64,000 nucleotides of DNA from Sorangiineae bacterium NIC37A_2. Its GTDB lineage: Bacteria > Myxococcota_A > Polyangia > Polyangiales > Polyangiaceae. Position 1 is the stretch's first letter; the number at the start of each line of letters is the position of its first letter. The stretch covers positions 16,014 to 80,013 of the forward strand of contig NASX01000019.1 of NCBI GenBank assembly GCA_002085155.1, in the 5' to 3' direction. The position numbers were made by a program, and so were the translations under genes. This document shows positions 33,016 to 41,924 of the stretch, piece by piece. Under the pieces are notes generated by a model that did not search any database, was not told where the DNA came from, and saw only the letters and a list, made by a program, of their open reading frames with translations.

Positions 33016-34545
33016 CTATTCGCTCACGCCCATGGCCGCAACCTCTTCTCGAAGGTCCTCCATGAGTCGGACGAACTCAGCGGCGAGCTCGGGGTCGAAC
33101 TGGGTGCCGCTGCAGCGCTCAATCTCGTTCAGGGCGACTTCGTGGGGAAGCGCGCGCCGATAGGCGCGATCGCTCGTCATCGCGTCATAGGTGTCCGCGA
33201 CGCTGATGATGCGCGCGATGAGCGGGATATTGTCTTTCTGCAGGCCGAGCGGGTATCCCCGGCCGTCCCAGCGCTCATGGTGCAGATAGACGCCCGGGAT
33301 GACCGGCTCGAGGAACTGAATCGGGTCGAGGATCTCTTTGCCGTAGATCGGGTGTTTCTGAAACGACTCATACTCGGCGGCGGTGAGCTTGCCCGGCTTG
33401 TTCAGGTTCAAGACACAACCGACCTTGCCGATGTCGTGCATGAGCGCCGCGTGGCGTACGACTTCGACCTGTTTTTCGCTGAGCCCGAGGCTGCGCGCGA
33501 GGCGCGACGCATAGAGCGCGACGCGCTCTGAGTGCCCCCGGGTGTAGTGGTCCATCTTGTCGATGGTGTTGGCCAAGCTCTCGATGGTTTGTTGAAACGT
33601 GGCGCGGAGGTCTTCGTAGAGGCGCGCGTTCTCGATAGCGGCGGCGGCGCGGGAGGCCACGATCGACAGGAGCTTCCTTTGGCCCTCGGTGAAGCGACGG
33701 AACGGCGTGAAGCTCGAGACCGCGAGGAACCCGAGGATTCTGTCGCGCATCCGGAGCGGCACAATGAGCAGGCTCGAGAGGGACTGGCTCGGGAGGCTCT
33801 CGAAGAGCGGGAGGCCCGCCGCGCCCGCGAAGAGCAAAGGCGCGTCACATTCAAAGCGCTCGATGACTTTCCCGGGGTCAAGGACCCCGGGTGAAGGGAG
33901 TGGCTCGGCTTCCTCCGCCATTGGGTTCTCGGGGCGCGAGAGCTTCTCGATGTCTTGCACAAGTGAGGCTCGCTCGAAGTATTTCCCGTGGCCGTCCTCG
34001 AGCCACAAGGAAACGGCATCTGCCTGGACTTCGTGGAGCGCGCTCTCGATCACCGTCGTCACGACCTGATCGAGACTCAGGCTCGCGGTGATCGCTTCGC
34101 TCACCTTGTACAAACTGAGCGCCTCGCGCAGCCGCAAATTCTCAGCAGCAAAGCGCTGTTTCTCGAGGCCACGTTGCACCACGTGGACCACCTCTTCGAC
34201 CTTAAAGGGCTTCAGAATGTAGTCGTAGGCGCCCTGCTTCATGGCATCGATCGCTGTCTCGACCGTACCGAAGCCCGTCATGATCACGGTGAGCGCCTGG
34301 GGATGAGACTCGGCGACGTGTTGCAGGAGCTCAATGCCGCCCATATGGGGCATTTTCAGGTCCGTCAGGATCAGGTCGAAACTCCCGCGGGAAAGCTCGA
34401 CCAGCGCCTGCGCGCCGTTCTCCGCGGTGCGCACCTGGTAGCCTTCCATCGTCAAAAAGTCGCTCAAAATATCGCGAATGAACCGCTCATCGTCGACGAT
34501 GAGCACGCGCGCTGCCTCAGGAACGAGAGAAAACCCCGAATTCAT
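33016..34545 (-). CDS. Response regulator with GAF and HD-GYP domains (c-di-GMP phosphodiesterase)
   Basis: 509 residues from ATG 34545 (MNSGFSLVPEA), which overlaps the CPBP stop as ATGA. Receiver domain, about residues 12-130: RVLIVDDERFIRD, ILTDLKMPHMGG with the phospho-acceptor Asp, TVIMTGFGTVETA and YILKPF. A GAF domain follows (about 165-330; VVTTVIESALHEVQADAVSLWLEDG). The C-terminal HD-GYP domain (about 340-500) has RGHSERVALY, MHDIGKVG, HHERWDGRGYP and ARIISVADTYDAMTSDRAYR, which are the metal and GYP residues of active enzymes. It should hydrolyse cyclic di-GMP in response to phosphorylation and a GAF ligand, and so affect motility, development or biofilm. No histidine kinase is adjacent. 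Confidence 0.93.
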   Translation of the reverse strand: MNSGFSLVPEAARVLIVDDERFIRDILSDFLTMEGYQVRTAENGAQALVELSRGSFDLILTDLKMPHMGGIELLQHVAESHPQALTVIMTGFGTVETAIDAMKQGAYDYILKPFKVEEVVHVVQRGLEKQRFAAENLRLREALSLYKVSEAITASLSLDQVVTTVIESALHEVQADAVSLWLEDGHGKYFERASLVQDIEKLSRPENPMAEEAEPLPSPGVLDPGKVIERFECDAPLLFAGAAGLPLFESLPSQSLSSLLIVPLRMRDRILGFLAVSSFTPFRRFTEGQRKLLSIVASRAAAAIENARLYEDLRATFQQTIESLANTIDKMDHYTRGHSERVALYASRLARSLGLSEKQVEVVRHAALMHDIGKVGCVLNLNKPGKLTAAEYESFQKHPIYGKEILDPIQFLEPVIPGVYLHHERWDGRGYPLGLQKDNIPLIARIISVADTYDAMTSDRAYRRALPHEVALNEIERCSGTQFDPELAAEFVRLMEDLREEVAAMGVSE

Positions 34546-35144
34546 CGGTCGCTCAAAGAACCCAAGACCCCGCCGAGCGGCGTGCGCGCGCTCGCTTCGG
34601 GTTCGAACCGCCTGAGCGCCCTCAAGTTCACGGCATTGATGATGGCATGGGCGACGACGGGACCTAACAGAGATCCACTTCCTGCGTAGAGCGCCGCGAG
34701 GCAAAGACCGAGCACCCCCGCCGATAGCGCCCAAGTCCAGCGAGCCGGCCCCGGAATCTGGTGGACGAGACCGAACAGCACGGAAGAGGCGATGATTCCA
34801 ATCGAAGGCGCGAGCACACCCCGGAACAAGAACTCCTCACCAAGGGCTGACAGGATCGCGAGCGGCACCGTGTGCGACGAGGGAATCGAACGAACGATCG
34901 GCGCCAGCTCCGCCGCCAGGTTCCGAAAGGGGCGGAACGAACGCTCGAGGACCGGCGACAGAAGGACGACCGCGATACCGATCGTCGCGCCCAGAGTCCC
35001 CGAGTAGAGGTGGCTCAGCGAAGGGGGGAGCGAAAACCACGGCTCCGGATGCGCTCCGATCTCGCCCCACAACCAGAGCGCAAAAGCACCCGAGGCTCCG
35101 CAAACAAGCGCGTAAACGCCGAGTGCCAGATTCGAGCGTCCCAT
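34542..35144 (-). CDS. CPBP-family intramembrane glutamic endopeptidase
   Basis: 200 residues from ATG 35144 (MGRSNLALGVY). The longer ORF adds 112 residues that are only the antisense of the divergent sigma-factor gene. It has about five TM helices. The CPBP/Abi signatures are LGEEFLFRGVLAPSI (catalytic Glu pair and Arg), GLVHQIPG and HAIINAV. Family members include CAAX-prenyl proteases and bacteriocin-immunity or regulatory proteases; the substrate is unknown. It is translationally coupled (ATGA, 34542-34545) to the HD-GYP response regulator, so membrane proteolysis and c-di-GMP signalling may be linked here. Confidence 0.9.
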   Translation of the reverse strand: MGRSNLALGVYALVCGASGAFALWLWGEIGAHPEPWFSLPPSLSHLYSGTLGATIGIAVVLLSPVLERSFRPFRNLAAELAPIVRSIPSSHTVPLAILSALGEEFLFRGVLAPSIGIIASSVLFGLVHQIPGPARWTWALSAGVLGLCLAALYAGSGSLLGPVVAHAIINAVNLRALRRFEPEASARTPLGGVLGSLSDR

Positions 35145-35192
35145 CCACCCGGCACTATGGCATGGCCGAGGGGAACTGGGTATCGTCCAGCC

Positions 35193-35894
35193 GTGAGCTC
35201 GAAGCCTGGGGAAGCCGACGGAGAACGCGCCAGTCTCGTCATGGAGAACCTGGACTTGGTGGAGCACGTCCTGTCCCACCTGCGGGCCAGTGGCATCACG
35301 ATGGACGTCGAGGAACTCCGGGCCTACGGCCAGCAGGGGCTCGTCGAGGCTTCGCTCCGCTTCGAGGCCAACAAGGGCCACGGATTTCGAACCTTTGCCT
35401 ACCTGCGCGTGCGGGGCGCGATGATCGACGGGCTGCGCAAGATGGGTTCCTGGTCCCGGCGCGGCTACGAGTCGGTCCAAATGATGCGCGCGGTCCAGGC
35501 GACCAGCGAAGGAGCCCTCGAGGAAGGAGGCTCACCGGAAGATCTGAGCCCGGAAGCCGCGCAGGCCCGTCTTCAAAAGCACATGGGCAACGTGGTCGCG
35601 GCCATGTCCGTGGGGATTTTCGCGGAAGCGGCCTTCGGTGACGGCGGAATTACGGCCCGGGATCGGGCTCCGGGGGCGGATGAGCTCCTGGAAGAGCGCC
35701 AAATCATCGAGCTCCTGAACAAGGGAATCGACGAGCTGCCGAAAGACGAAGCGGAGGTTCTTCGGCGATTTTACCTGGCTGGAGAGTGCCTCGATGACGT
35801 GGCGGCGTTCCTCGGCTGCAGCCGATCTTGGGCCAGTCGGCTCCACACGCGCGCGATCCAGCGGCTCGCGCTCAAGATGCGCTCTTCCCTCTGA
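35193..35894 (+). CDS. FliA/WhiG-type alternative RNA polymerase sigma factor
   Basis: 233 residues from GTG 35193; ATG 35241 (MENLDLVEHV) is a shorter alternative, and both have only weak Shine-Dalgarno sequences. Region 2: VEELRAYGQQGLVEASLRFE, GHGFRTFAYLRVRGAMIDGLRK, then SWSRRG, the typical FliA/WhiG run. Region 3 is weak and acidic. Region 4: LPKDEAEVLRRFYLAGECLDDVAAFLGCSRSWASRLHTRAIQRL, a standard HTH. It directs RNA polymerase to a dedicated promoter class, in this group often motility or development. No flagellar gene is nearby. It is divergent from the CPBP gene across 48 bp and precedes mnmA by 91 bp. No anti-sigma gene is adjacent. Confidence 0.9.
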   Translation: MSSKPGEADGERASLVMENLDLVEHVLSHLRASGITMDVEELRAYGQQGLVEASLRFEANKGHGFRTFAYLRVRGAMIDGLRKMGSWSRRGYESVQMMRAVQATSEGALEEGGSPEDLSPEAAQARLQKHMGNVVAAMSVGIFAEAAFGDGGITARDRAPGADELLEERQIIELLNKGIDELPKDEAEVLRRFYLAGECLDDVAAFLGCSRSWASRLHTRAIQRLALKMRSSL

Positions 35895-35985
35895 TCCCTC
35901 TGAAGGCTCTCCGAGGCCCGGCCCCCAGAACGGGCCCGCGCCGATTTGAGTGGCCAAACGGTCCGAGCTTTGGCAAGGCGACGCC

Positions 35986-37086
35986 ATGGGTTCCCGAGTC
36001 CTGGTAGCCATGAGCGGCGGCGTCGACTCTTCGGTCGCGGCCGCAGTCCTGCTCGAGGCCGGCCACGAGGTCGTCGGCGTCACGCTGCACCTCTGGGACT
36101 ACCCGGATAACGACACGGTGAAGGGCCGCTGCTGCGCTCCGGAGGACATTCACGACGCGCGCCGCGTCGCCGATCACCTTGGTTTTCCCCACTACGCCTT
36201 CGATCGACGGGAGCTCTTCGAGCGGGAGGTCGTCGCTCCTTTCGTCGAGGAGTACTTGGCGGGAAAGACGCCGAGCCCCTGCGTCCGCTGCAATCGTGGG
36301 GTCAAAATCCACGAGCTTGTCACGCTCGCCGATCGGCTCGGAGCCGAGAAGGTCGCGACCGGACACTACGCGCGCACCCGCCAGGAAGGCGGGCGCGTCG
36401 ACCTCTTGCGCGGCGTCGACCGCACCAAAGACCAGAGTTACTTTTTACACATGCTGCCCGATGAGGTGCTCTCGCGCTTCGTGTTCCCCTTAGGCAGCCT
36501 CGACAAAGCCACGGTGCGCGCCCGGGCTCGTGCGCTCACGCTCCCTGGAGCCCATAAGGGAGAAAGCCAGGAGCTCTGCTTCGTCCCGACCGGCCGCTAC
36601 GACGAGCTCATCGAGGCCCGCGCTCCCGAGCGAGTCCAGCCGGGAAAGATCGTCGATCCCACGGGGGCCGTCGTCGGAACTCACGCAGGCATCCATAAAT
36701 TCACCCGCGGCCAGCGAAGGAATTTAGGCGTCGCTCTCGGGGAGCGCGCTTACGTCGTTGACGTCGACGCGGCTTCCGGTCTCGTCCAGCTCGGAACCAA
36801 GGAAGACCTCCTCACCTCAAAGCTCACTCTCGAAGAGGTCACCTTGAGGGCCCCGCTCGGGGAGAGCTTCGAGGCGGACGTCGTGGTCCGCTACCAAGGA
36901 GCTCCCCGCCGCGGAACGATCACCCTCGCTCGGAGCGGCGGCGCCGAGGTCCACTTCAAAGAGCCGATCACGCGCCCCTCCGCGGGCCAATATGCGGTAT
37001 TTTACGAAGAAGATCGCGTACTCGGCGGCGGGCTGATCGTCGACCGCCGCGCTCCGGCGCCCGCCGCCCGTGCCCTCGCCCCGTGA
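35986..37086 (+). CDS. mnmA: tRNA-specific 2-thiouridylase
   Basis: Thiolates U34 of tRNA-Lys, -Glu and -Gln using activated sulfur and ATP. ATG 35986 is chosen over GTG 35950 because AAGGCG sits about six bases before it and MGSRVLVAMSGGVDSS is the normal N-terminus. The PP-loop SGGVDSS is at 10-16, and TPSPCVRCN carries catalytic C99. GHYAR follows, and GESQELCFV carries the second catalytic Cys C198. The RGQRRNLGVAL block and the C-terminal barrel domain are present. The 366-residue length is typical. The stop overlaps the tilS GTG, so two tRNA-anticodon modification enzymes are translationally coupled. Confidence 0.97.
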   Translation: MGSRVLVAMSGGVDSSVAAAVLLEAGHEVVGVTLHLWDYPDNDTVKGRCCAPEDIHDARRVADHLGFPHYAFDRRELFEREVVAPFVEEYLAGKTPSPCVRCNRGVKIHELVTLADRLGAEKVATGHYARTRQEGGRVDLLRGVDRTKDQSYFLHMLPDEVLSRFVFPLGSLDKATVRARARALTLPGAHKGESQELCFVPTGRYDELIEARAPERVQPGKIVDPTGAVVGTHAGIHKFTRGQRRNLGVALGERAYVVDVDAASGLVQLGTKEDLLTSKLTLEEVTLRAPLGESFEADVVVRYQGAPRRGTITLARSGGAEVHFKEPITRPSAGQYAVFYEEDRVLGGGLIVDRRAPAPAARALAP

Positions 37087-37883
37087 CGTCTCATCCCCGC
37101 ACTCTGCTCCGCACCGTCGAGGCGAACCTTCGTCCCATCGGTCGTGGGCGAGCGCTCGCCGTCGCGGTCTCCGGCGGCCCCGATTCGATGGCGCTGCTCC
37201 ACTGTCTCTCCATTCTCCGAGAGCGACTCGACTTCCGCCTCCTTGCCATCTCGATCGACCACGGCCTCCGCCCGGAAGCGCCCGAGGAGGTCGACCTGGT
37301 GCGCCGTTTCGCCGAAGAGCTCGGCGTCCCTTTCCGCTCCGCGCGCCTGAGCCTCCCCTCCGGCAGCAACATCCAGGCCCGCGCCCGAGAGGCTCGCTAC
37401 GAGGCCCTCCATTGCATCGCCGATGAAGAGCTCGGCCCGGAGGCTTTCCTCGCCACAGCCCACCACGCCGAAGACCGAGCCGAGACAGTTCTCTTGCGTC
37501 TGCTCCGCGGAACCTCGGTCGAAGGGCTCGGGGTCCTGCCCCCGGTCGCCGGCCGCCTGCTGCGCCCCATGGTCACAGCGCAAAAGTCCGAGGTCCTCTG
37601 CCACAATGAACGACACCGAGTTCCGAGCGTCAGCGACCCGTCGAACCAAGATCCCCGCTTCCTTCGGGTCCGCGTCCGGCGCGAGCTGCTCCCGCTCCTC
37701 GAAGAGCTCGGCCCTGGAATCGTCCAGAAACTTTGTAGCCTCGCGGAAGATGCAAGCGGCGAAATCCCCCTCGGATTAAACCGAGAGCAGCGCGCTCAGC
37801 TCAGGCGGGCGCTGTCCGACCCGAAGGCTCGGACGGACGTCCCCCTCGGCCGCGGGCTCTGGCTCAGGAAGGAATCGACGTGA
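37083..37883 (+). CDS. tilS: tRNA(Ile)-lysidine synthase
   Basis: Adds lysine to C34 of the tRNA-Ile CAU anticodon, so that it reads AUA and becomes an isoleucine tRNA. The GTG start overlaps the mnmA stop (GTGA). The PP-loop VAVSGGPDSMALLHC is near residue 30, followed by SIDHGLR, AREARYEAL, ATAHHAEDRAETVLLRLLRGT and RPMVTAQKSEVL. At 266 residues it is a short form that keeps the catalytic N-terminal domain and lacks the long C-terminal tRNA-binding domains of E. coli TilS, as in several bacteria. It is followed by ftsH, a widely conserved arrangement. Confidence 0.95.
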   Translation: MTSHPRTLLRTVEANLRPIGRGRALAVAVSGGPDSMALLHCLSILRERLDFRLLAISIDHGLRPEAPEEVDLVRRFAEELGVPFRSARLSLPSGSNIQARAREARYEALHCIADEELGPEAFLATAHHAEDRAETVLLRLLRGTSVEGLGVLPPVAGRLLRPMVTAQKSEVLCHNERHRVPSVSDPSNQDPRFLRVRVRRELLPLLEELGPGIVQKLCSLAEDASGEIPLGLNREQRAQLRRALSDPKARTDVPLGRGLWLRKEST

Positions 37884-37968
37884 CAAGAGTTGAATGCCAT
37901 AGTCTTTGCTCTCGGCGCTCGGGCGAGTCGGGCGGCGGGCTGATCATCAAGGACCGCGAGGCTATCCC

Positions 37969-39915
37969 GTGAAGCAACCGCAAAAGACACTCCTCCTTTG
38001 GGTTGTGGTCACCGTGTCTGTACTGGCTGTATGGCAACTCATCAGCCCGTCCGTTCATGGGCCACAGGCCATGGCCTATAGCGATTTCCTGCGCTTGGTC
38101 GAAGCCCCCGAAACCGAAAAGCACGTCCGCGACATCCAGATCCGCGATCGCGACTTCAAGTTCGAGATCGTCGATCCTGCGCAATCGCCAGACAAGCGAA
38201 CTTCCTGGGGAACCACGATCGGTCCCGCGGACGTCGATCCTTCGAAGTTCATTGAGCAGGGTGTGAGCGTCACCTTCCACAAGGATGAAGGCGGTGCGTT
38301 CTGGATGAGCGCGCTCACCATCATGCTGCCGATGCTCTTCCTTTTGGCCATGTTCTACCTGTTCATGCGCCAAATTCAGTCCGGCGGCGGAAAGGCGATG
38401 AGCTTTGGAAAGAGCCGCGCGCGCCTTTTGAACGAGGCTCAGAACAAGATCACCTTCGCGGACGTCGCGGGCATCGATGAGGCCAAGGACGAAGTCGAAG
38501 AGATCATTGCCTTCCTCAAGGATCCGAAGAAGTTCCAGCGTCTCGGCGGGCGCATTCCGAAGGGTGTGCTGATGATGGGTCCGCCCGGTACCGGAAAGAC
38601 TCTGCTCGCTCGCGCGATTGCGGGCGAGGCTGGTGTTCCCTTCTTTAGCATCTCCGGCTCCGACTTCGTCGAAATGTTCGTAGGCGTCGGCGCGAGCCGC
38701 GTCCGTGACCTCTTCGAGCAAGGAAAGAAGCACGCCCCCTGCATCATCTTCATCGACGAGATCGACGCTGTTGGTCGCCATCGCGGCGCCGGTCTCGGCG
38801 GCGGTCACGATGAGCGCGAGCAGACCCTGAATCAGCTCCTCGTCGAGATGGACGGCTTCGAGTCGAACGACGGCGTCATCATCATCGCCGCCACGAACCG
38901 CCCCGACGTCCTCGATCCGGCGATCTTGCGCCCCGGTCGCTTCGACCGGCGCATCACCGTGCCTCGTCCCGACGTGCGCGGCCGCGAGGGCATCCTCGGC
39001 GTCCACACGCGCAAGGTCCCGCTCTCCGGTGATGTCGACCTGAACATCCTCGCCGCGGGCACCCCGGGCTTCGTCGGCGCTGATCTCGAGAACCTCGTGA
39101 ACGAAGCGGCCCTGCTCGCTGCGCGTCAGGACAAAGAAGCCGTCACCATGGCGGACTTCGAACTCGCCAAGGACAAGGTCCTGATGGGCGCTGAACGTCG
39201 CAGCATGGTCATGAGCGAAAAGGAGCGCACGACCACCGCTTGGCACGAAGCCGGGCACACGCTGGTCGGCAACCTCGTTCCGGGCAACGATCCCGTGCAC
39301 AAGGTCTCGATCATCCCGCGGGGCGCGGCCCTCGGCGTGACTCAAAGCCTCCCCCAGGAAGATCGTCATACGATGACCCGGAGCCAGGCCCTCGCGCGCA
39401 TCGCGATGCTGCTCGGCGGCCGCGTCGCGGAAGAGCTCGTCTTCTCCGAGATCACAACGGGCGCCTCAGACGACATCAAACGCGCCACGCGGATCGCCCG
39501 CACGATGGTCTGTGAATACGGAATGAGCGAGAAGCTCGGGCCCCTCGCCTACGGCGAGAACGAGGAGAGCGTCTTCCTCGGCCGCGAGTTCGCACAGCGC
39601 CGTGAGGACTACTCGGACGAGACGGCCCGCGAGATCGACCGCGAAGTCCGCTCGATCATCGACACCCAGTACGAGATCGTGAAGAAAGTCCTCTCGGAGA
39701 ACCGCGACAAACTCGAGCGCCTCGCCAAGGGGCTCCTCGAGCGCGAGACCCTCGACGCGGACGAAATCAGCGCCTGCATGGAGGGCCGCGCGATGCCCGA
39801 ACGCAAGCGCGTCGTGATCCCGACCTGGACCGAGCGCAAGGAGCGCGAGCGCGAGAAGAAAGAGCGCCGCCCGATCTTCACGCCGCCCCCGAAGCCGATC
39901 ACCGGCGAAGCGTGA
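37969..39915 (+). CDS. ftsH: ATP-dependent zinc metalloprotease FtsH
   Basis: Membrane-anchored AAA+ protease that degrades misfolded membrane proteins and regulators. The GTG start at 37969 ([13 protein letters not shown]) places the first TM helix at about 7-25; the longer ORF adds 21 non-conserved residues. A periplasmic domain precedes TM2 (about 112-135). Walker A GPPGTGKT is at 204-211, Walker [10 protein letters not shown] has D263 and E264, and the second-region-of-homology stretch is [20 protein letters not shown]. The zinc site HEAGH has H426 and H430. The 648-residue length is typical. It is preceded by tilS, as in many genomes, and followed by a strong terminator. Confidence 0.97.
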   Translation: MKQPQKTLLLWVVVTVSVLAVWQLISPSVHGPQAMAYSDFLRLVEAPETEKHVRDIQIRDRDFKFEIVDPAQSPDKRTSWGTTIGPADVDPSKFIEQGVSVTFHKDEGGAFWMSALTIMLPMLFLLAMFYLFMRQIQSGGGKAMSFGKSRARLLNEAQNKITFADVAGIDEAKDEVEEIIAFLKDPKKFQRLGGRIPKGVLMMGPPGTGKTLLARAIAGEAGVPFFSISGSDFVEMFVGVGASRVRDLFEQGKKHAPCIIFIDEIDAVGRHRGAGLGGGHDEREQTLNQLLVEMDGFESNDGVIIIAATNRPDVLDPAILRPGRFDRRITVPRPDVRGREGILGVHTRKVPLSGDVDLNILAAGTPGFVGADLENLVNEAALLAARQDKEAVTMADFELAKDKVLMGAERRSMVMSEKERTTTAWHEAGHTLVGNLVPGNDPVHKVSIIPRGAALGVTQSLPQEDRHTMTRSQALARIAMLLGGRVAEELVFSEITTGASDDIKRATRIARTMVCEYGMSEKLGPLAYGENEESVFLGREFAQRREDYSDETAREIDREVRSIIDTQYEIVKKVLSENRDKLERLAKGLLERETLDADEISACMEGRAMPERKRVVIPTWTERKEREREKKERRPIFTPPPKPITGEA

Positions 39916-39939
39916 GCACGCAGGCTGCGCTCGCTCGCA

Positions 39940-40008
39940 ACCTGCTTTGAGTCGGACGGCTGCGCTCGCTCGCCACGCCTGCTGACCTGCTTTGAGTCGG
40001 ACGGCTGC
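39940..40008. repeat. Two 24-bp direct repeats after ftsH
   Basis: A 24-bp sequence beginning ACCTGCTTTGAGTCGG occurs at 39940-39963 and 39985-40008 (45-bp period), with related GCGCTCGCTCGC text between. The repeats lie between the ftsH stop and its terminator. Confidence 0.85.
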
Positions 40009-40025
40009 TCGATGCTGAATCTGAC

Positions 40026-40059
40026 AGCGCCCCGACTGAACTCGGGGCGCTCTTCTTTT
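40026..40059 (+). terminator. ftsH intrinsic terminator
   Basis: A perfect 10-bp stem AGCGCCCCGA/TCGGGGCGCT (40026-40035 with 40042-40051) with a 6-nt loop runs straight into TCTTCTTTT. Confidence 0.95.
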
Positions 40060-40120
40060 GTGGCCCCGGCGCGTCACAAAAGGCTGAGCCCAGCCGAGCC
40101 TTCACCTGAACTCACCGCCT

Positions 40121-40483
40121 ACCGCTTCGCTCCTGCACCCCATCGCACGACCGCTCCGCTCCTGCACTCCATCGGACGACCGCTTCGCTCCCTGCGCTCC
40201 ATCGGACGACCGCTCCGCTCCTGCGCTCCATCGGACGACCGCTTCGCTCCTGCACTCCATCGGACGACCGCTTCGCTCCCTGCACTCCATCGCACGGCCG
40301 CTCCGCTCCCTGCGCTCCATCGGACGACCGCTCCGCTCCCTGTACTCCTTCGCTCCTGCGCTCCATCGGACGACCGCTTCGCTCCCTGCAATCCATCGGA
40401 CGACCGCTTCGCTCCTGCGCTCCATCGGACGACCGCTTCGCTCCTGCGCTCCATCGCGCGACCGCTTCGCTCCTGCACTCCGT
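40121..40483. repeat. 29/30-bp tandem repeat array, about 11.5 units, non-coding
   Basis: Units follow the consensus CCATCGGACGACCGCTTCGC plus TCCTGCRCT. They alternate between 29 bp (CTCCTG) and 30 bp (CTCCCTG). Variants are GGACG, GCACG or GCGCG near the start, and TTCGC or TCCGC in the middle. One unit is enlarged by an extra CTTCGCTCCTGCGCT-like block. The mix of 29 and 30 bp breaks every reading frame, and there are no spacers, so it is neither coding nor CRISPR. Confidence 0.93.
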
Positions 40484-40644
40484 CTACGGAACCCCCGCTC
40501 CCTCGACAGACCTCAGGGGCATAGAGGGATAGTCCGGGTCATCTGTTATGTCAGCGTGGTCCGACCGGTCAGCCGAACGAACAAAGACTCATACATTTGT
40601 GAGTCTGACCTAACGGGGTGCTGCCACAGCAACAAACACTCTTC

Positions 40645-40689
40645 CCTCAAGATAAGTTGAGGATATCTCGCTTGTGAGAACGCTCACAA
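40645..40689. promoter_or_regulatory. Two operator-like inverted repeats before the PLL-like gene
   Basis: TTGTGAG-AACG-CTCACAA (40672-40689) is a perfect dyad of LacI-operator style. CCTCAA-GATAAG-TTGAGG (40645-40662) is a second perfect dyad 9 bp upstream. Both sit in an AT-richer patch 75-120 bp before the start codon, where a promoter is expected. Confidence 0.5.
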
Positions 40690-40764
40690 TTCTTACTTAC
40701 CTGTTTGGGGGGGGGCGGGGAGTTCATTGTGAACCCTGGGGCCCTCGGGAAAGGACCCTCATTC

Positions 40765-41865
40765 ATGAAGTTCACAAGAAGGACCATCGGAAAAGCGGCC
40801 ATGCTCGGCCTGGGCTCGCTCTCACTCGGACTCGGAGGATGCGCCACAGAGCTCACCGACGAAGACGTCCGCGAAATGGAACAGCTCGCGGGCCCCTGGG
40901 AAGGCTGGCTCGACCAGCTGAACAACGCGAACGGTTTTGCTGATTCTCCCTCCATCTTTGGGCTCCTGCCGGGCGCTGGCATCGTGGCTCGCGACGCCGG
41001 CACCAACCGCTACCGCGTGCTCTACCATCGCTCCGCGCCTCCGCTTCCCTGGGCCGACCTCGGGACCTCGACCTTTGTCTCGAAGCCTGCGTCGACGTCC
41101 CTCGACGCATCCTTCAACGTGCCCGTCGGGCAGCTGAACTACCAGTTTGCCGTGTTCGGGCGGAAGTCTGACAACAAGTTCTATATTTCCACTTGGAAAG
41201 CGGACTCGACTCATCCTTACACGTCGGCGTCGACCTCCGTCATCGGCTGGACGGTCGTAGGACAGCGCATTTTCGCGAGCGCACCAGCGACAACCCTCGC
41301 AGGAGGCTCGCTCTACCTCGTCGGTCGAACGGCGAATAACGTCCTCTATCTCCGGCGAAACCCGCTCACGGGCAGCCTCGCGAATCCCATCAACAACTCG
41401 AACTGGAGCGGAGAGTACCAGGCCCCGAACCTTCCAGCTGGCTGGGTCGCGCAAGGTGCTCCAGCTCTCGCCAACGCGACCCTGATCAACAATCGTGTGG
41501 AGCTGTTCGTGAGAGCCGTCAACAACGGGCAGTATCGTATCTTCCGCGCTCGGTTCAATCCGTCGACGAACTCCTGGGAGGCGAACTGGTCACAGATCCC
41601 GACGAACGGGGTCACGATCACCACGGACCCGGCTGCCGAGTACGACACCGAAGAGAAGATTACCCTCTATCTCAAGGGCAACGGCCGCATCTACCAGGCG
41701 AGCCAGATCAACGGGGTTTGGCAAGCCTTTACGCCGATCGGGAACAATACCTTCGTCGGTTCACCGGCCGCCTTGGGCAACGCAGCGAGCCCAGGCTCCC
41801 ATTGGGCAGTCGCCAAGAAGTCGAACAACCAGCTCCAGGTCGTGATCACCCAGCAGGGTTTCTAG
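40765..41865 (+). CDS. Lipoprotein with PLL-like (lectin-type) beta-propeller
   Basis: 366 residues from ATG 40765 (MKFTRRTIGKAAM), preceded by AAGGACC. The signal ends in GLGGC. The mature part is built of repeated short strands about 45-50 residues apart, with phrases such as YQFAVFGRKSDNKFYISTW, SLYLVGRTANNVLYLRRN, RVELFVRAVNNGQYRIFRARF, KITLYLKGNGRIYQASQING and HWAVAKKSNNQLQVVI. This resembles the PLL-type seven-bladed sugar-binding propellers of Photorhabdus and myxobacteria. Carbohydrate binding is therefore plausible but not shown. The RR followed by a hydrophobic run could also allow Tat export. Two dyads upstream suggest regulation by a repressor. Confidence 0.75.
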   Translation: MKFTRRTIGKAAMLGLGSLSLGLGGCATELTDEDVREMEQLAGPWEGWLDQLNNANGFADSPSIFGLLPGAGIVARDAGTNRYRVLYHRSAPPLPWADLGTSTFVSKPASTSLDASFNVPVGQLNYQFAVFGRKSDNKFYISTWKADSTHPYTSASTSVIGWTVVGQRIFASAPATTLAGGSLYLVGRTANNVLYLRRNPLTGSLANPINNSNWSGEYQAPNLPAGWVAQGAPALANATLINNRVELFVRAVNNGQYRIFRARFNPSTNSWEANWSQIPTNGVTITTDPAAEYDTEEKITLYLKGNGRIYQASQINGVWQAFTPIGNNTFVGSPAALGNAASPGSHWAVAKKSNNQLQVVITQQGF

Positions 41866-41886
41866 AGCAGGTAACAAAAATGCCGT

Positions 41887-41917
41887 GAATGCGGGCTGCC
41901 CTCGGTCGCCCGCATTC
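41887..41917 (-). terminator. Terminator of the MYXO-CTERM/TraB/Gre operon
   Basis: A perfect 10-bp stem GAATGCGGGC/GCCCGCATTC (41887-41896 with 41908-41917) is followed on the minus strand by ACGGCATTTTTG. It lies between convergent genes and may also act on the plus strand. Confidence 0.75.
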
Positions 41918-41924
41918 GCGCGCC

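Noticed and set aside
35145..35480. N-terminal 112-residue extension of the CPBP protease
   Set aside because: It is the reverse strand of the sigma-factor gene and lacks any TM or conserved segment; ATG 35144 starts the real protein.
37864..39369. 501-codon open frame on the minus strand
   Set aside because: Antisense of ftsH, with no start signal or family character.
40102..40478. Repetitive proteins (RSEAVVRWS-type) on the minus strand
   Set aside because: Unit length alternates between 29 and 30 bp so no frame is kept across the array, and several frames are equally open, as expected of a repeat.
40121..40483. CRISPR array
   Set aside because: Units are contiguous with no spacers, vary in sequence, and no cas gene is present.
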